From positions 8,934,775-8,998,774 of the forward strand of contig CM075104.1 of assembly GCA_037576195.1 (NCBI GenBank): DNA of 64,000 nucleotides, in the 5' to 3' direction. The translations under genes were made by a program, and so were the position numbers. Each line of letters opens with the position of its first letter. Position 1 is the first letter of the stretch. This DNA comes from Phytoseiulus persimilis (Eukaryota; Arthropoda; Arachnida; Mesostigmata; Phytoseiidae). Of this stretch, positions 29,001 through 39,598 are shown in pieces. The notes under the pieces are model-generated. The model saw nothing but the letters and a program-made list of their open reading frames with translations. It did not search any database and was not told the DNA's origin.

Positions 29001-32000
29001 GGGATGCGAGAATGAGAAGGGGAGAAGAGAGCACACCGATTGAATTATTCGTCCCACTAATTAGAGTGAGATGTAACGAGCTCCGCGCAAGCCAACGGTG
29101 ACTTGCACGGCTTCCGAATGATTCCGCCCTGGTCAAGATAAGTTGGCCAGGAAATTCTGGAAGATCTTTATCTATACTGAGCGAACCGCTATCTTCGAGA
29201 ATGTTATTCCCGGGTCTCACTTTCAATTCATGCTCGGAGACTCCAGCGGGAACTCAAGGTGGCTCTGCCGGAGCCTTATTCCTCTCTCAGAGAGTTTTCA
29301 GAGACTTTTTCGTGGAAGGGTTCGTTCGAAGAAATCACGATTAGAATCGAGTGACACAGAGAACGGGAACTCTAACTGAAAATCTTAGTGAAAAAGAGAG
29401 AAAAAAGGAATAGGAGTATAGGATTGCCGCCCAGGAGCTACCACCAATGCTCTTACTACTCGCCTTATTGGCTCTCCTCGGGCGAAGCCTCATGAGACCT
29501 CACGTAGTCAGCCATCTAGTAGGCGGATCGGACGGACGAACCGACGGAAGAAAGCCGACTGCTACACAGTCTATGAGAGTGCGGAAGGCATTTTTGTTAA
29601 CAAGTGTTTCTGCTTAAAATTTATCTGCGCGCAATTAGTCCAGGAGCTTGTTAACTTCAATCCCCAGGGTGGTGGTGGTAGTAGCTGCGATGGCTTAGTA
29701 CTCGATCTACGAAATGTGCGCTCTCTGGAAGCCCCTCCGCCTCGATCGGGAAAGCGAACAGGCGGTAGCCCTGTTCCTTCCCCTGTCGGGTAGACTACCG
29801 AGAATCTCGCCAAACGACTTGTTCTCCTCCTTCTCCTCTTGAGTGCCTCTCGGTCCGGTTCGCTCCTGCTGTAATCGAAAAATCGCCTCCCAAGGAAACC
29901 GCCTTGGGCCTAATCCGAGCGCCGTCTGCAGTCCCCTTCCAATTGGTTGCGGCACTGTCTCAGTAACGTCGCTCCAGTTGAAAGCTGCTTCCGCTCTGTT
30001 CCATCGGTGAGCTTTTGACGGTGAACGCCAGTCTAGAGAATCTGTTCCCGCAGACGATCACATTGAGCGGTATTACAGTAATGTCTGGGAAGACGAACCC
30101 GCAGAATGCCACTGTGCCTATCTCGTGATTTAGAGCAAGAGAAATCGAGAACTTTCGGAATCGTCAAATGTTTTCTTGAGCCGGGTCGAACAGATTTGAA
30201 GTTCCATTTTCCCACTCACTCTCGATGCTTCTCCGAGAGCAAAATCTTCATAGCAGATGACCCAGCCGGGGGGGGGGAGCATTCAGCACGCTCTGGATAG
30301 GCGTTCCCATCATTGCGGTCAATGAGACGTGAACCGTCTCCGAAAGGCGAAACTGGGGGCGAAGACGATACAGTTCTCATGAGGAGGGAATCGATGAACA
30401 GAACTCGGCTCCGCACAAGTGACCTGAATATTCTCTCCATTTTTCGCTTCCTCTCTCCGAGTCCAAATCGCGGTTTTACTCAGCTGTCCTCTGCAGAGAC
30501 GGAGCAACTCACAATTATGCTGTGGTCCACGAGAACGACCGATTCCCAAAGTATCCAAGATCAGTAAGAAACGCCGACGAGAAACATAAGGCCGCAGATA
30601 TTCAAATAGCAATAATCAAAAAACGCTCAAGCCTTCGTCACAGTGCGGGCGGGACGACAGTCGCACACGAAATACTTTATTCCATTAGCTACAAATATTC
30701 ACTTCAGAGGCATCGTTGGCCGCGTTGGGATTTCCATCCCTCCACGCCTCCTGCTGTACGTAGATGATGCGCTGGATCAGTGTTGTGATTCTTCAGATGC
30801 CGAGTTTTCGCGAATCACCACGCGTAAGCCTTCAGTAAGCAAACCGATGCCAGTTGACGTAGCGGTGGACTTTTAAGAAAATTGTGCTCCGGGGTTCTCA
30901 GACATATTTTGGTGTCCAAACCTGATGAGTCTCAACGTTGGATCTCCACCCATCCGTATCGCTGTACTTGGCCTGATCTGAGAGAGTTTCGAAAGAGAGA
31001 CGCGACGGACGTATTTCAGAGAGGGACGTGAGTTTGCAACTCGAGAGGTGAATCAAATGAGCTGAACCATGATATCCTGTTGGACACCGACGCAGGTCGG
31101 ACATCGTGTTCGAGAACATTTCCAAAATTTCCCCTGCTATCGCTCATGGAGAATTGTTGAGCGAGCGTAGAGGCTCATGTGGTTCAACTATCCAAAACAT
31201 CCGTGCCGACCAGGGGAATGATTTTCCCTATGATTTAACAAGTCGTTGATCCTAAATGACCTGGGCGATTTCAGCGGGGGCTCATGTTGGAAACAACTGA
31301 CGTTATCAGGAAGGCCTACGTGAGACATAAAAGAGCCGGCCGCGAATCCGGCTTGGCGTGGCCTGCAGACTCCTGGCTCGAACGACCCGCCGTCAAGTTC
31401 GTTGCGTTTTCTCTCTCTTCGGTTTCTCTGTTCCTTTTCTAGTCGACAGAGCACTGACTAGACCACCGGCATCACTGGTGGCGGTGAGGGTGGCACCAGC
31501 GCGTGCCGCTATGCGAAAAGAGAAATCGAAATTGAGGCCAAATCGCTCGGTCGCACAAGCGGATTGGCTGCGATTTCGCGACTGGATGCCCTGCTTCGTT
31601 TCTGCTCTCTCTTCCCCGCCCCGAACTCACGATCTGCCCTCCGAGCTCCGAACTCACCACGGACCCTGGCTCCCGCTCGCAGATTCCTAGCCCCTTGATC
31701 TGCTTGTCGCCAGAGACTCCCTCTTCTCTCTGCCACCTCCTCCTCGAGCGTTTGCGCGCTCCTCGTTTCTCCCGACTCAACTGTTGCCTCCGCGAGATTA
31801 AAGCCTGTTCGTGTTTTCGAGATCTCGGACTGAGAGATGTAGCAAGAGAGAGGGGCAGCGAGGGAAAATACGCTCAGATCAAGTTTGCTCTCCCAGAGGC
31901 AATGGACCGCAAGTTTCGGGAAAGAAGGCGGAAGGTGCGGCGGTTCTGCCCGATTTCTCCCGGCCCTCGGAACGATCAGCGTCGCGATATTTTTTAGCTT

Positions 32001-33370
32001 TCTCGGTGCGCGGGAACTCCTCTGTTTCAGATTAGCGCCTTCCTGTTCCGCTGGCGTGCGACGGCGTTCTCATGACACCTGGATGTACTTGGTTTCGGGA
32101 ACTTGGTTCGGAGTCTCTGTTCGCGACCTTGTGCACGCAGCGAGGAGCCGCCGCGGAAGAATATCGCCCACAAGCTTGAAGATACCCACGGCAATCCTGC
32201 TTTTTCTCGAGGGCGAACCTTCGAAAACGTGATTCTCTACCCTCCGACGAGTCTTTTTGTTCTCGACATCGTTGATTCAACACCTATCCACGGTGCCCAC
32301 AATCTCGCGCGGTCCCTGACTGCAGCGCTGCAAGCTCCTCTCTCGCTGATATTTGCGACACCCTCTCCGAAAAAATGGCCAATTGTTTGCTCCCGGCAGC
32401 TCGCATGCACGTCGCCGCCGAGAATTCCTTCCTCATGTCGTTATTTCCAGCTAGCAATGCCGTTGTGACTTTTTCGCTCCACAGTTTCCTTCAAGTCCAC
32501 GCACACCGAGCCACTCGCCAAAAAACAAACGAGCCCACCGACCACCCTGAGCACGCCTTTGGCCGGCAAAGGGAACCCACTCTTGCCCCTCTTCAAGGAA
32601 TTGCAACCTTCATGCCGAAACTGTCAGCAACACCACGAGTCGCTTGTTTGCATAAAACGAATTCCCTCCGTATTGTAACAAGCCTGCTTCATTTGGGTTC
32701 GTTCGTGAGCACGTGGCTGCCTTTGTGTTTTTCCTTCTGAGGCGCGCATTTGATCCGCATGGAAACCGAACAGCGGCCAGCGCTGCTCGAGCCAGCTCCA
32801 CCGCAACGGAAAGGTTGGCTGACACGAGAGGTCGCGGAGAAATTTCCGGAGACGCCAATCGATCCGTACTCTCCATAATCTGTAGCGTGAGTCCGGATTT
32901 GCTGCTGTCGGGCTTTCCTCTTGGCACGTTGAAACTTTTCAGTCGACCGTATACTATTCGGGAAACTCCTCCGTCCTGGAATAGACGCCTTCTGGTCTCG
33001 CGGGTCACGCCGCTCACTAAGGGCTCGCACGCTCACGGCACACTACCGCTCGGAGCCTTCAGTGTCAGAGGAGAATTACGAGATCTCTTGTGAAGCTCGT
33101 TTTCTTGAAGACCTGGATCTGAAGTTTTCACGATATTTCTCATTTGATCCGCGGATTTGCGCCATGATGACCAATTCGAAATCTTACGAAGTGATTGTGA
33201 CGGACGACGAGCTCGAGTGTTTCGTCCCCCGGACCAGAATCCCTGATCTTCCTGATTTATCTTCTCAGCCTGGAGCCCAGGACTTCATGCGATATTCGAG
33301 AACCGTGGATGGAAGGTGAGGGATATTCGTGTGAGAGCCACGGACCTTACTGGCTGCCCTAACACTGAGG
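26078..33370. other. no recognisable gene
   Basis: Open frames up to about 136 codons overlap on both strands, especially in the G/C-richer part at 31.3-33.1 kb. I cannot attach any of them to a family. A G run (10 G) lies at 30268-30277. A possible coding exon at 33062-33314 is treated under findings. Confidence 0.4.
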
Positions 33371-33375
33371 AACAT

Positions 33376-33448
33376 GTCCGCGTGGCCTAATGGATAAGGC
33401 GTCTGACTTCGAATCAGAAGATTGCAGGTTCGAGTCCTGTCGCGGACG
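33376..33448 (+). tRNA. tRNA-Arg (anticodon TCG)
   Basis: The 73-nt sequence folds as a standard cloverleaf. A 7-bp acceptor stem pairs GTCCGCG (33376-33382) with CGCGGAC (33441-33447), followed by discriminator G. The D arm contains the A-box TGGCCTAATGG. The anticodon stem TCTGA/TCAGA carries the loop CTTCGAA, so the anticodon is TCG and the tRNA reads CGA codons. The T arm contains the B-box GGTTCGAGTCC. There is no intron and no encoded CCA. A run of six T starts five bases downstream and fits RNA polymerase III termination. The sequence closely resembles animal nuclear tRNA-Arg-TCG. Very secure. Confidence 0.97.
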
Positions 33449-33452
33449 AAGC

Positions 33453-33458
33453 TTTTTT
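33453..33458 (+). terminator. RNA polymerase III terminator of tRNA-Arg
   Basis: Six consecutive T residues start five bases after the discriminator base of the tRNA. This is the normal distance and form of a Pol III stop signal. Confidence 0.85.
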
Positions 33459-33459
33459 A

Positions 33460-36400
33460 TTGTATTCTTAGTTTTTTTCTTGGATTTGATAACAGCTTCT
33501 ATTGGAGGATGCAATATTCCACTGATTGCAGTTTGAAGTTTCAGTTCAGGCAGCGGGTGAGTGCGGCACTGACGCCGAGGAATACGAAGCCATGTGCGAT
33601 GAAGGAGAGAATGAAGACAGCACCCGAGGTGAGAGCGAGTCACATCGCTGTTTCCGATATCGCAGAAAAAGGATTCAAGCTTGGCTCGAACGTTCCAAAC
33701 CTCAGGGATATTCTCATGATCCCGGTAGCGTTCCCAGTAACGAGAGATGAATGTTGAGCTCGAACGCCCCGTGATTATAGCGATCACGCACCGTGTCAAG
33801 TTGCTGGCCCTTGCCAAGGAGCGCGTTCCTGGGAGCTTGCCGTCCCCGGACTGATTTCCTAGGCACATGTGTAGTTGTACCTTGTCTCTGAGAGTTGGAG
33901 ATCTCAAATGCTGCTGCTTTCCCGTTATGGAGGAATCTCACAGAATTGATATCATAAATTGCAGAACACAAGGCCCCAAAGGATAGGGTGTGGCCCTAGA
34001 GAAGACGACTGGACTCTGGAAATGGAAGATCGATCTTGTCAATATCGGGGGAGGTTAGCTGAGGAGCTCGACTCGTTGATTTCCGCAGGCGAGGGCCCTC
34101 TCTACGCAGCCTATCCTTCTCCGCATTCGAACTCCGAGAAGCACCTCCGTCGTCCGTAAATCGAATTCATGATATTCTTTCCCCCCCCCCCCCTCGAGCT
34201 GACACAGAATTATGAAACTTCTGGAGCCGGGAGCGGCCTTCATTCCTCATTCCAAGATATGACGGATCGCTTTCGATAACAATATTCACGAGACCTAGGT
34301 CTCCATTCGATCAGGCAGTCCGAGCCGTCACTTGTGTTCCTCGATGCAGACTTGAACCCATGCCACAATTGACGCCCTTTTAGCGCGGTAGGGTTCGATC
34401 CCGCCCTCCATGCTTCCCCATGGTTTCCGTTCTCTCCGAGAAAAACGCAAGGGTGGACCTGTAGACCAAGGCCTCTTTTCGGTCTGTCATCCATAGCAGA
34501 CAGAGGGAAGGTGACCCACAGGGAGGTCTCCTGAAAGCATAAGCTTGAGATCATGTGTGCTCTTCTTCTCAGTCATGCCTCCTGTCGGAAGTTTGAATCC
34601 GGAAACCAGAGGGTTCAATGGACGCGTGAACTCACTCGTTTATCGGAAGCGGGGAGAGGAATCTAGCGGACGAAAGTGTCGAGCAATCTTCGTACCTATA
34701 TCCGCCCCGGGGTGTATATATCCGAAACATTGGGGCGACCGCGGTCCCGGCTCGTTCCCCCTTCTGTGGCCCGTCGTTCGAGACATAACCTCGTAATCGG
34801 CCAGAAGCGCGTTGCTTTTCCAGGCGGAGAGGAATGATTTCATTGCTTTTGAGAATCCGGACCAGTGACCGCGGTCAGCGACGCCGATATTCGAGCATTG
34901 ATGACGTAGGAGTTCGTGGATTGCAACGAGTTGAGATCGAAATATCTTCCCTCAAGGTTCAACGGCAGGTCCTAATGGCTCGCGCAAACACCGTTCAACT
35001 GTCGCAGGATAGTTCCCCCTCTATGAAGAGACTATCTCTGGAAGGGGTTTGGCGTGCTGTGTAACAGTGCGCGCGAGCTGTTTCAGCTATTGGAATGAGG
35101 AAGCCCGACGTTGGTTTCAGTGGACGCGCCGAAGCAAGCGAGATCTACACCAGTTCCGCAGCAACAAATTCCTAATGGCCCAGAAGCTGATTCGAAGCTT
35201 CTCTGAGACCGATGAGCCGCTCGCTCACCTTGCTTGCTAAAGAGTAACTCATTGGATTTCCACTGGGACAGACACAGTCCCCGCGACGTCTTCCTCGTAC
35301 ACCGAGGAAAGCAACGGAATAGGGGAGAAGGTGAGGAGGGGCTCCGAACAGAAGAGAAAGCAGCAGACTTAACAGTGCGGATCCGGTGGAGATCAAGCAG
35401 GAGAGGGTTGAAAACATGGCACTTGAGTTGAGAACAGTTGGAAAATCGCTTCGCTTCTTCGCTCACTTCGAACTCGAGCAGCGAACTCCCTCACGTGAAG
35501 AATAAATCTTTGTTGAAATAATGATACTGGTTAATTATAGACGCCTGAGCAGGATGTCCCATTCCTTCTAAAGGACGGGCGGCCGACCGACCGACCCGCC
35601 AATGAGCCAGTCAACCGGTCTGCTGGCAGCCAGCCACTACGCCAGGTAAGGACGACGGCGAGGGCCGCGTAGCTGCTTCCTTCACCTGCTCTCCACCTGT
35701 TAACGCTGCGTAGGGGGACCGACCAGCGGCAGTTAGTCGCTCGGGGACGAGGAGCAGTAGCTGTCTAGAGGCTTCGCAGATGGAAAGCCGAACCCAATTG
35801 AGATAGATTGCTGGCTCCTTTTTCTCCCTAGTACGAGCGAGAGAGCGTTCGAACGAACGACCGGGAATTCAGAAAATCGCTAAGCTACCGTTGCGGCACA
35901 TTATCCGCACTCGCCGTTATCGGCTTCATCAAGCATAAGAAATTCTCAGGGTCCTGCAGTCGGACCAGACGACGAACATACCAATTGACCTCTCAGGACT
36001 CAAACACAACGAGGAGAAATCCTGTCCTCGAAGGCGACAAACCGTACGCCCGCACTTCGATCCTCCGAACTTCCTCTTTTGTCCTTTCCAAGAATTTCTC
36101 AATATCCGTTATGAGAGTCTCCCGCCGAATCCAACAGTTCCGAGACTAGGAGATTTGCGCTCTCAGGCACCCGAGATCTGACTTACAGTTCCAAGAGCAG
36201 TACAATCTCATCTCAGAAGTCAGCTTGCCGATAATTATGGGGGCGGTAAGGCAATCGCGCGAGCGAGATCTTCCTATACAGAGGATTGGTCGCGCAGAAG
36301 TCTGTCGGGGCCTCACGAACTGGGATAGCCCCGTTCGGAAATTCCCCCGCAACTCCAGGTGTGGAGGATACGCTGAAAAATTGAGCGTTCCATTCTTTCC

Positions 36401-37640
36401 GGACGAGTATCAGGGGTGTGGGTTGATTTTGGCCGTTCCCGCTCATGCTGCCCCGCGCGCATGGACGCGGAAATTTCTGCTCGCCATGTCCCGCGTGTTG
36501 ACGATGCGTCATTGACCTATGTGCGGTTGACCCATGATTCACCACGGTCTGACCCCTTACGTCCGGCACGAACGAAATAAGAATCTTGGCAGGGGATACT
36601 TCCAACCCATTCTACTCAATCTATTCCTCTTCGTAGAAAAATGCGGAGTTAGCTCGAATACAGAGTGATCGTCATGACCACCGAGTCCTGACTGAAACGA
36701 GCTGCAGTTTTTGCTTCCGAAGAGTCAGTAGAGGTCATTCCAGTATCGAACATGAGAACCGCTCGAAAGCGGCGAGAGTATTGGGAGAAGACGCGAAGAA
36801 GACGCATAGACACGAGGCATTGAGTGATCCTCCACCATGAAAATGGAGGGCCGACGTCGCGGTTGAGGTATCTGAAACGTTGGCAGCGTCCAGGTACGGA
36901 GGCCTGCGCTGGCCCCCTCTCCCCCCCCCCCCCCCTCCTCATTCGATGGACATTGCTCCGAGAGAAAATACATATCCATGATTGGTTGATACGCAGCGAT
37001 GCCCAGAAAGAAATCAAAAGTTGTGCCGCTTCATCCGAGAGCGATGAAGAATCTGAAGTTCAAAGAGGTCCGAAGCTTCCTCGAGGATGGCTCTCAAGGC
37101 AGCTCTGAAGAGGTTCGAAGCAGCTGATTTGACTGATAGAAGGAATCGGAGACCATCACGAGGTGCAGTTCCCGCACTGCTCAGTCGCTGAGGGCTGGAT
37201 CAGATTTTCTGCGCTAGAGCTGAGACTCCGGTGCGTTATATCCGGAATTATGGTTCGAATGAAATGCCCTCGAGCTATCTGATGATAATCGGCGTAGATA
37301 GCCGAGTCCACCGAACGGAGTTGTCATGCCGGGTCAGCACCCCCGGACAGCAAGGAGAAACTCGGAGCTAAATAGCCAACCTGGCTTCCATCAGAACCCT
37401 TCCGGATGTCTTCAATCAAAAACGCGAGTTGAGAGTAGCGCCTTCAAGAGAGGCAAACGTGCCTCGCGCGAATGCTTAAAGGCCGCCACGTGAGAGAGTT
37501 GTGTGCAGAGCTTTCGCTCTCTCTGACTGTTTGTAAACAGTGTACTCGGTACCGCTAACAGCTCTAAACACACGCCGGCTGCCTCTCGTTTTCCCAAGAT
37601 TGAAACTCACTTACGTGAAGTTACCAAATAACTCCAAAAC
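33460..37640. other. intergenic, upstream of SNRPF
   Basis: No conserved exon is recognisable. The region includes C runs at 34181-34193 (13 C) and 36921-36935 (15 C), and a GACC tetranucleotide patch at about 35581-35595. Open frames are short and overlapping. The segment just before 37641 should hold the SNRPF promoter, but I see no clear TATA box. Confidence 0.4.
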
Positions 37641-38264
37641 ATGGCGAGCTTGCCCCTGAATCCCAAACCTTTCTTGAACAGCTTCACAGGTGAGAATTTC
37701 ACGCGGATGTTTTGAGTCTGCCTAGATCTCGCTACACAGCGAAAAGACGCGCCTTTTTTTGCTCAGTCGACAATCGTCCGCAACATTATTTAGATCTTCT
37801 ATAGATGAGCTCCACTCACGTGTGTGTTATGCAGCTAACCGTTCCTTCCATTGTCTCGAAACAGGGAAGCCGGTGATCGTCAAGCTCAAATGGGGCATGG
37901 AATACAAAGGATACCTTGTTTCTGTGGACGGATACATGAACTTACAGTTGGCAAATACCGAGGAATTCATTGACGGAAGCTGCACTGGGAATCTCGGCGA
38001 GGTGCTTGTGAGGTTGGTGACTCTTTCCGCTTGGAGCTTCCGCGGTGCTTTTGGCATCCAAGCGCTGTCGGCATCTCCAACACATGATTCCCTTTTACGA
38101 TCCGATGTCGATTCGATGATGCCTTGTGCAGGATTCTCCAGAGACTCTAATGTTAAGCACGCAGCCGCGACTCTCAACCCCCCGATTTCCTTTGCAGATG
38201 CAACAACGTCCTCTACGTGCGCGGTGCTGAAGAGGAAGAGGAAGACGGCGAGATGAGAGAATAA
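37641..38264 (+). CDS. SNRPF: small nuclear ribonucleoprotein F (Sm-F)
   Basis: Sm-F is one of seven Sm proteins that form the ring around the Sm site of U1, U2, U4 and U5 snRNAs in the spliceosome. Three exons are clear: 37641-37689, 37865-38012 and 38198-38264. GT-AG introns of 175 and 185 bp join them in phases 1 and 2. The product is 87 residues, almost the same length as the vertebrate protein. It keeps the N-terminal LPLNPKPF, the Sm1 segment with [12 protein letters not shown] and [12 protein letters not shown], and the Sm2 segment with the [10 protein letters not shown] loop that contacts RNA. An acidic [11 protein letters not shown] tail follows. The start is the first ATG and gives the expected N terminus. 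The gene is convergent with PGAP1. Identification is essentially certain. Confidence 0.97.
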
Positions 38265-39598
38265 TAATGAAGTTTCTTTATTCAACGCTCTCCATATTTT
38301 CATTCTAGATCTTCAGCATGAGCATTTTCCGGCAAAGTAGAAGCTCACAATGACTCGAGAGAGCCTTTGTGAGCTTCTCCTCGCTGTGTACATGGAGTGG
38401 CGGGATGGGTGCGAGAAGGCGGGCAGGGGTGATCTGCGCCGGGCAGGACGTCGAGAGGCGTAATTTTGGCATATTGCGAGGCCTTTATCTTCGAAGTCCA
38501 GCGAGGATCGCGCCGCGGCATCGCAGTCGTACCTCGGATCCCGCACCGGACGGCACGCGGCCTCACTAGGTCACTGATCACCCGGTACACGAATCAGATG
38601 ATTTTATTAATTCTAGAGTATGTTATAAACCTGCTCCTTGAATCCATCGTGGGTGGTCTTCCGAGGCTACAGTTCAGGCGACGGAATCGGGCATCCATCT
38701 GACCAACCTCGCAACTTTCTTTGTCCGTATTTTTCTTTCAAATATTTCCGGGTATTCCAGGTTCACGCCTCCTCGCGTGTTTATTTCAGCCAGAGCTTTA
38801 TTGCTCATTGTTACCTTAAAGTCGGGGGAATAGGGGACCGCTTTTTCGAGTCGGAATAATAATGGAACTTTCGCTTTTGTGCACGCATGTGAATGCCTAT
38901 GATCTTGCACGATGTAGCAACGTCCCGTATATTACGGATCAAAGCCAGATCTTCGAAAATCTATCGATCACTGTGAACCCTCGGTATATTTATGGTTGGA
39001 AAAAATAGTCCCTCATACGCCAGACTTCAGGGTTATCTTAGTTCTCAAGCTTTACAGCGTGCTCGATAGAGACTCTGGACGCCCCAAGAACTTCTGATCT
39101 TGTGCTGTCCGAATCCAGGCTTTAATTCGATGCTCCGTGGGCCGGGAAATCCTTGAAAGTGTCTTCCAAGAAAAATGTGCCACCTCTCGTGAGAATCCTG
39201 TCGACTGCCGGTTCAACAACCACAATAAGAACTTTATGGAACAGAAATGAGCAAAATTATAACAAAAGTGAGCTTGGTTCACGCTGCACCCATGCACTCT
39301 TCGCGTGAGTGCTTTCACTAAAATTCGTAAATCCTAAGAGGGCTTGAGCTTGTCGCTTTCTCGGTCCGACGACTCCTCGACGGGAAGTCTTTAGAGGATT
39401 TATCGTATAATATGAACGTTATTTCGGAGATCATGATCGAGCTCGTTTCGAGCGAATTCTTAATGAGATTCTCGGCGTTGTGTGACCGAAAAGAAACCGA
39501 GACCGCTACCGCGGATCGGGAGCCAAAATCGTGATGCTGACAAGCGTGGACCCGGCGGAGACGTTATCTTCGCCGCCTCATCAAGAGGAAGGAGAACT
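38265..39598. other. convergent intergenic region between SNRPF and PGAP1
   Basis: This holds the 3' ends of both genes. Minus-strand AATAAA motifs at 38780-38785 and 38797-38802 are the best visible poly(A) candidates for PGAP1, though they lie about 800 bp beyond its stop. A short minus-strand frame at 38305-38472 is discussed under findings. Nothing else is recognised. Confidence 0.4.
38277..38282 (-). terminator. possible poly(A) signal on the minus strand
   Basis: AATAAA reads on the minus strand just outside the SNRPF stop. It lies about 23 bases beyond the stop of a 55-codon minus-strand frame (38305-38472), so it could end a small minus-strand transcript that overlaps the SNRPF 3' end. 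Weak on its own. Confidence 0.2.

Noticed and set aside
29449-29619. Short plus frame beginning with a Leu-rich, signal-peptide-like stretch
   Set aside because: The rest is low-complexity (GSDGRTDGR) from a simple-repeat patch, with no Cys pattern and no exon support.
34381-34405. B-box-like GGTTCGATCCC suggesting another tRNA
   Set aside because: No A-box, acceptor stem or anticodon arm can be placed upstream at the right spacing.
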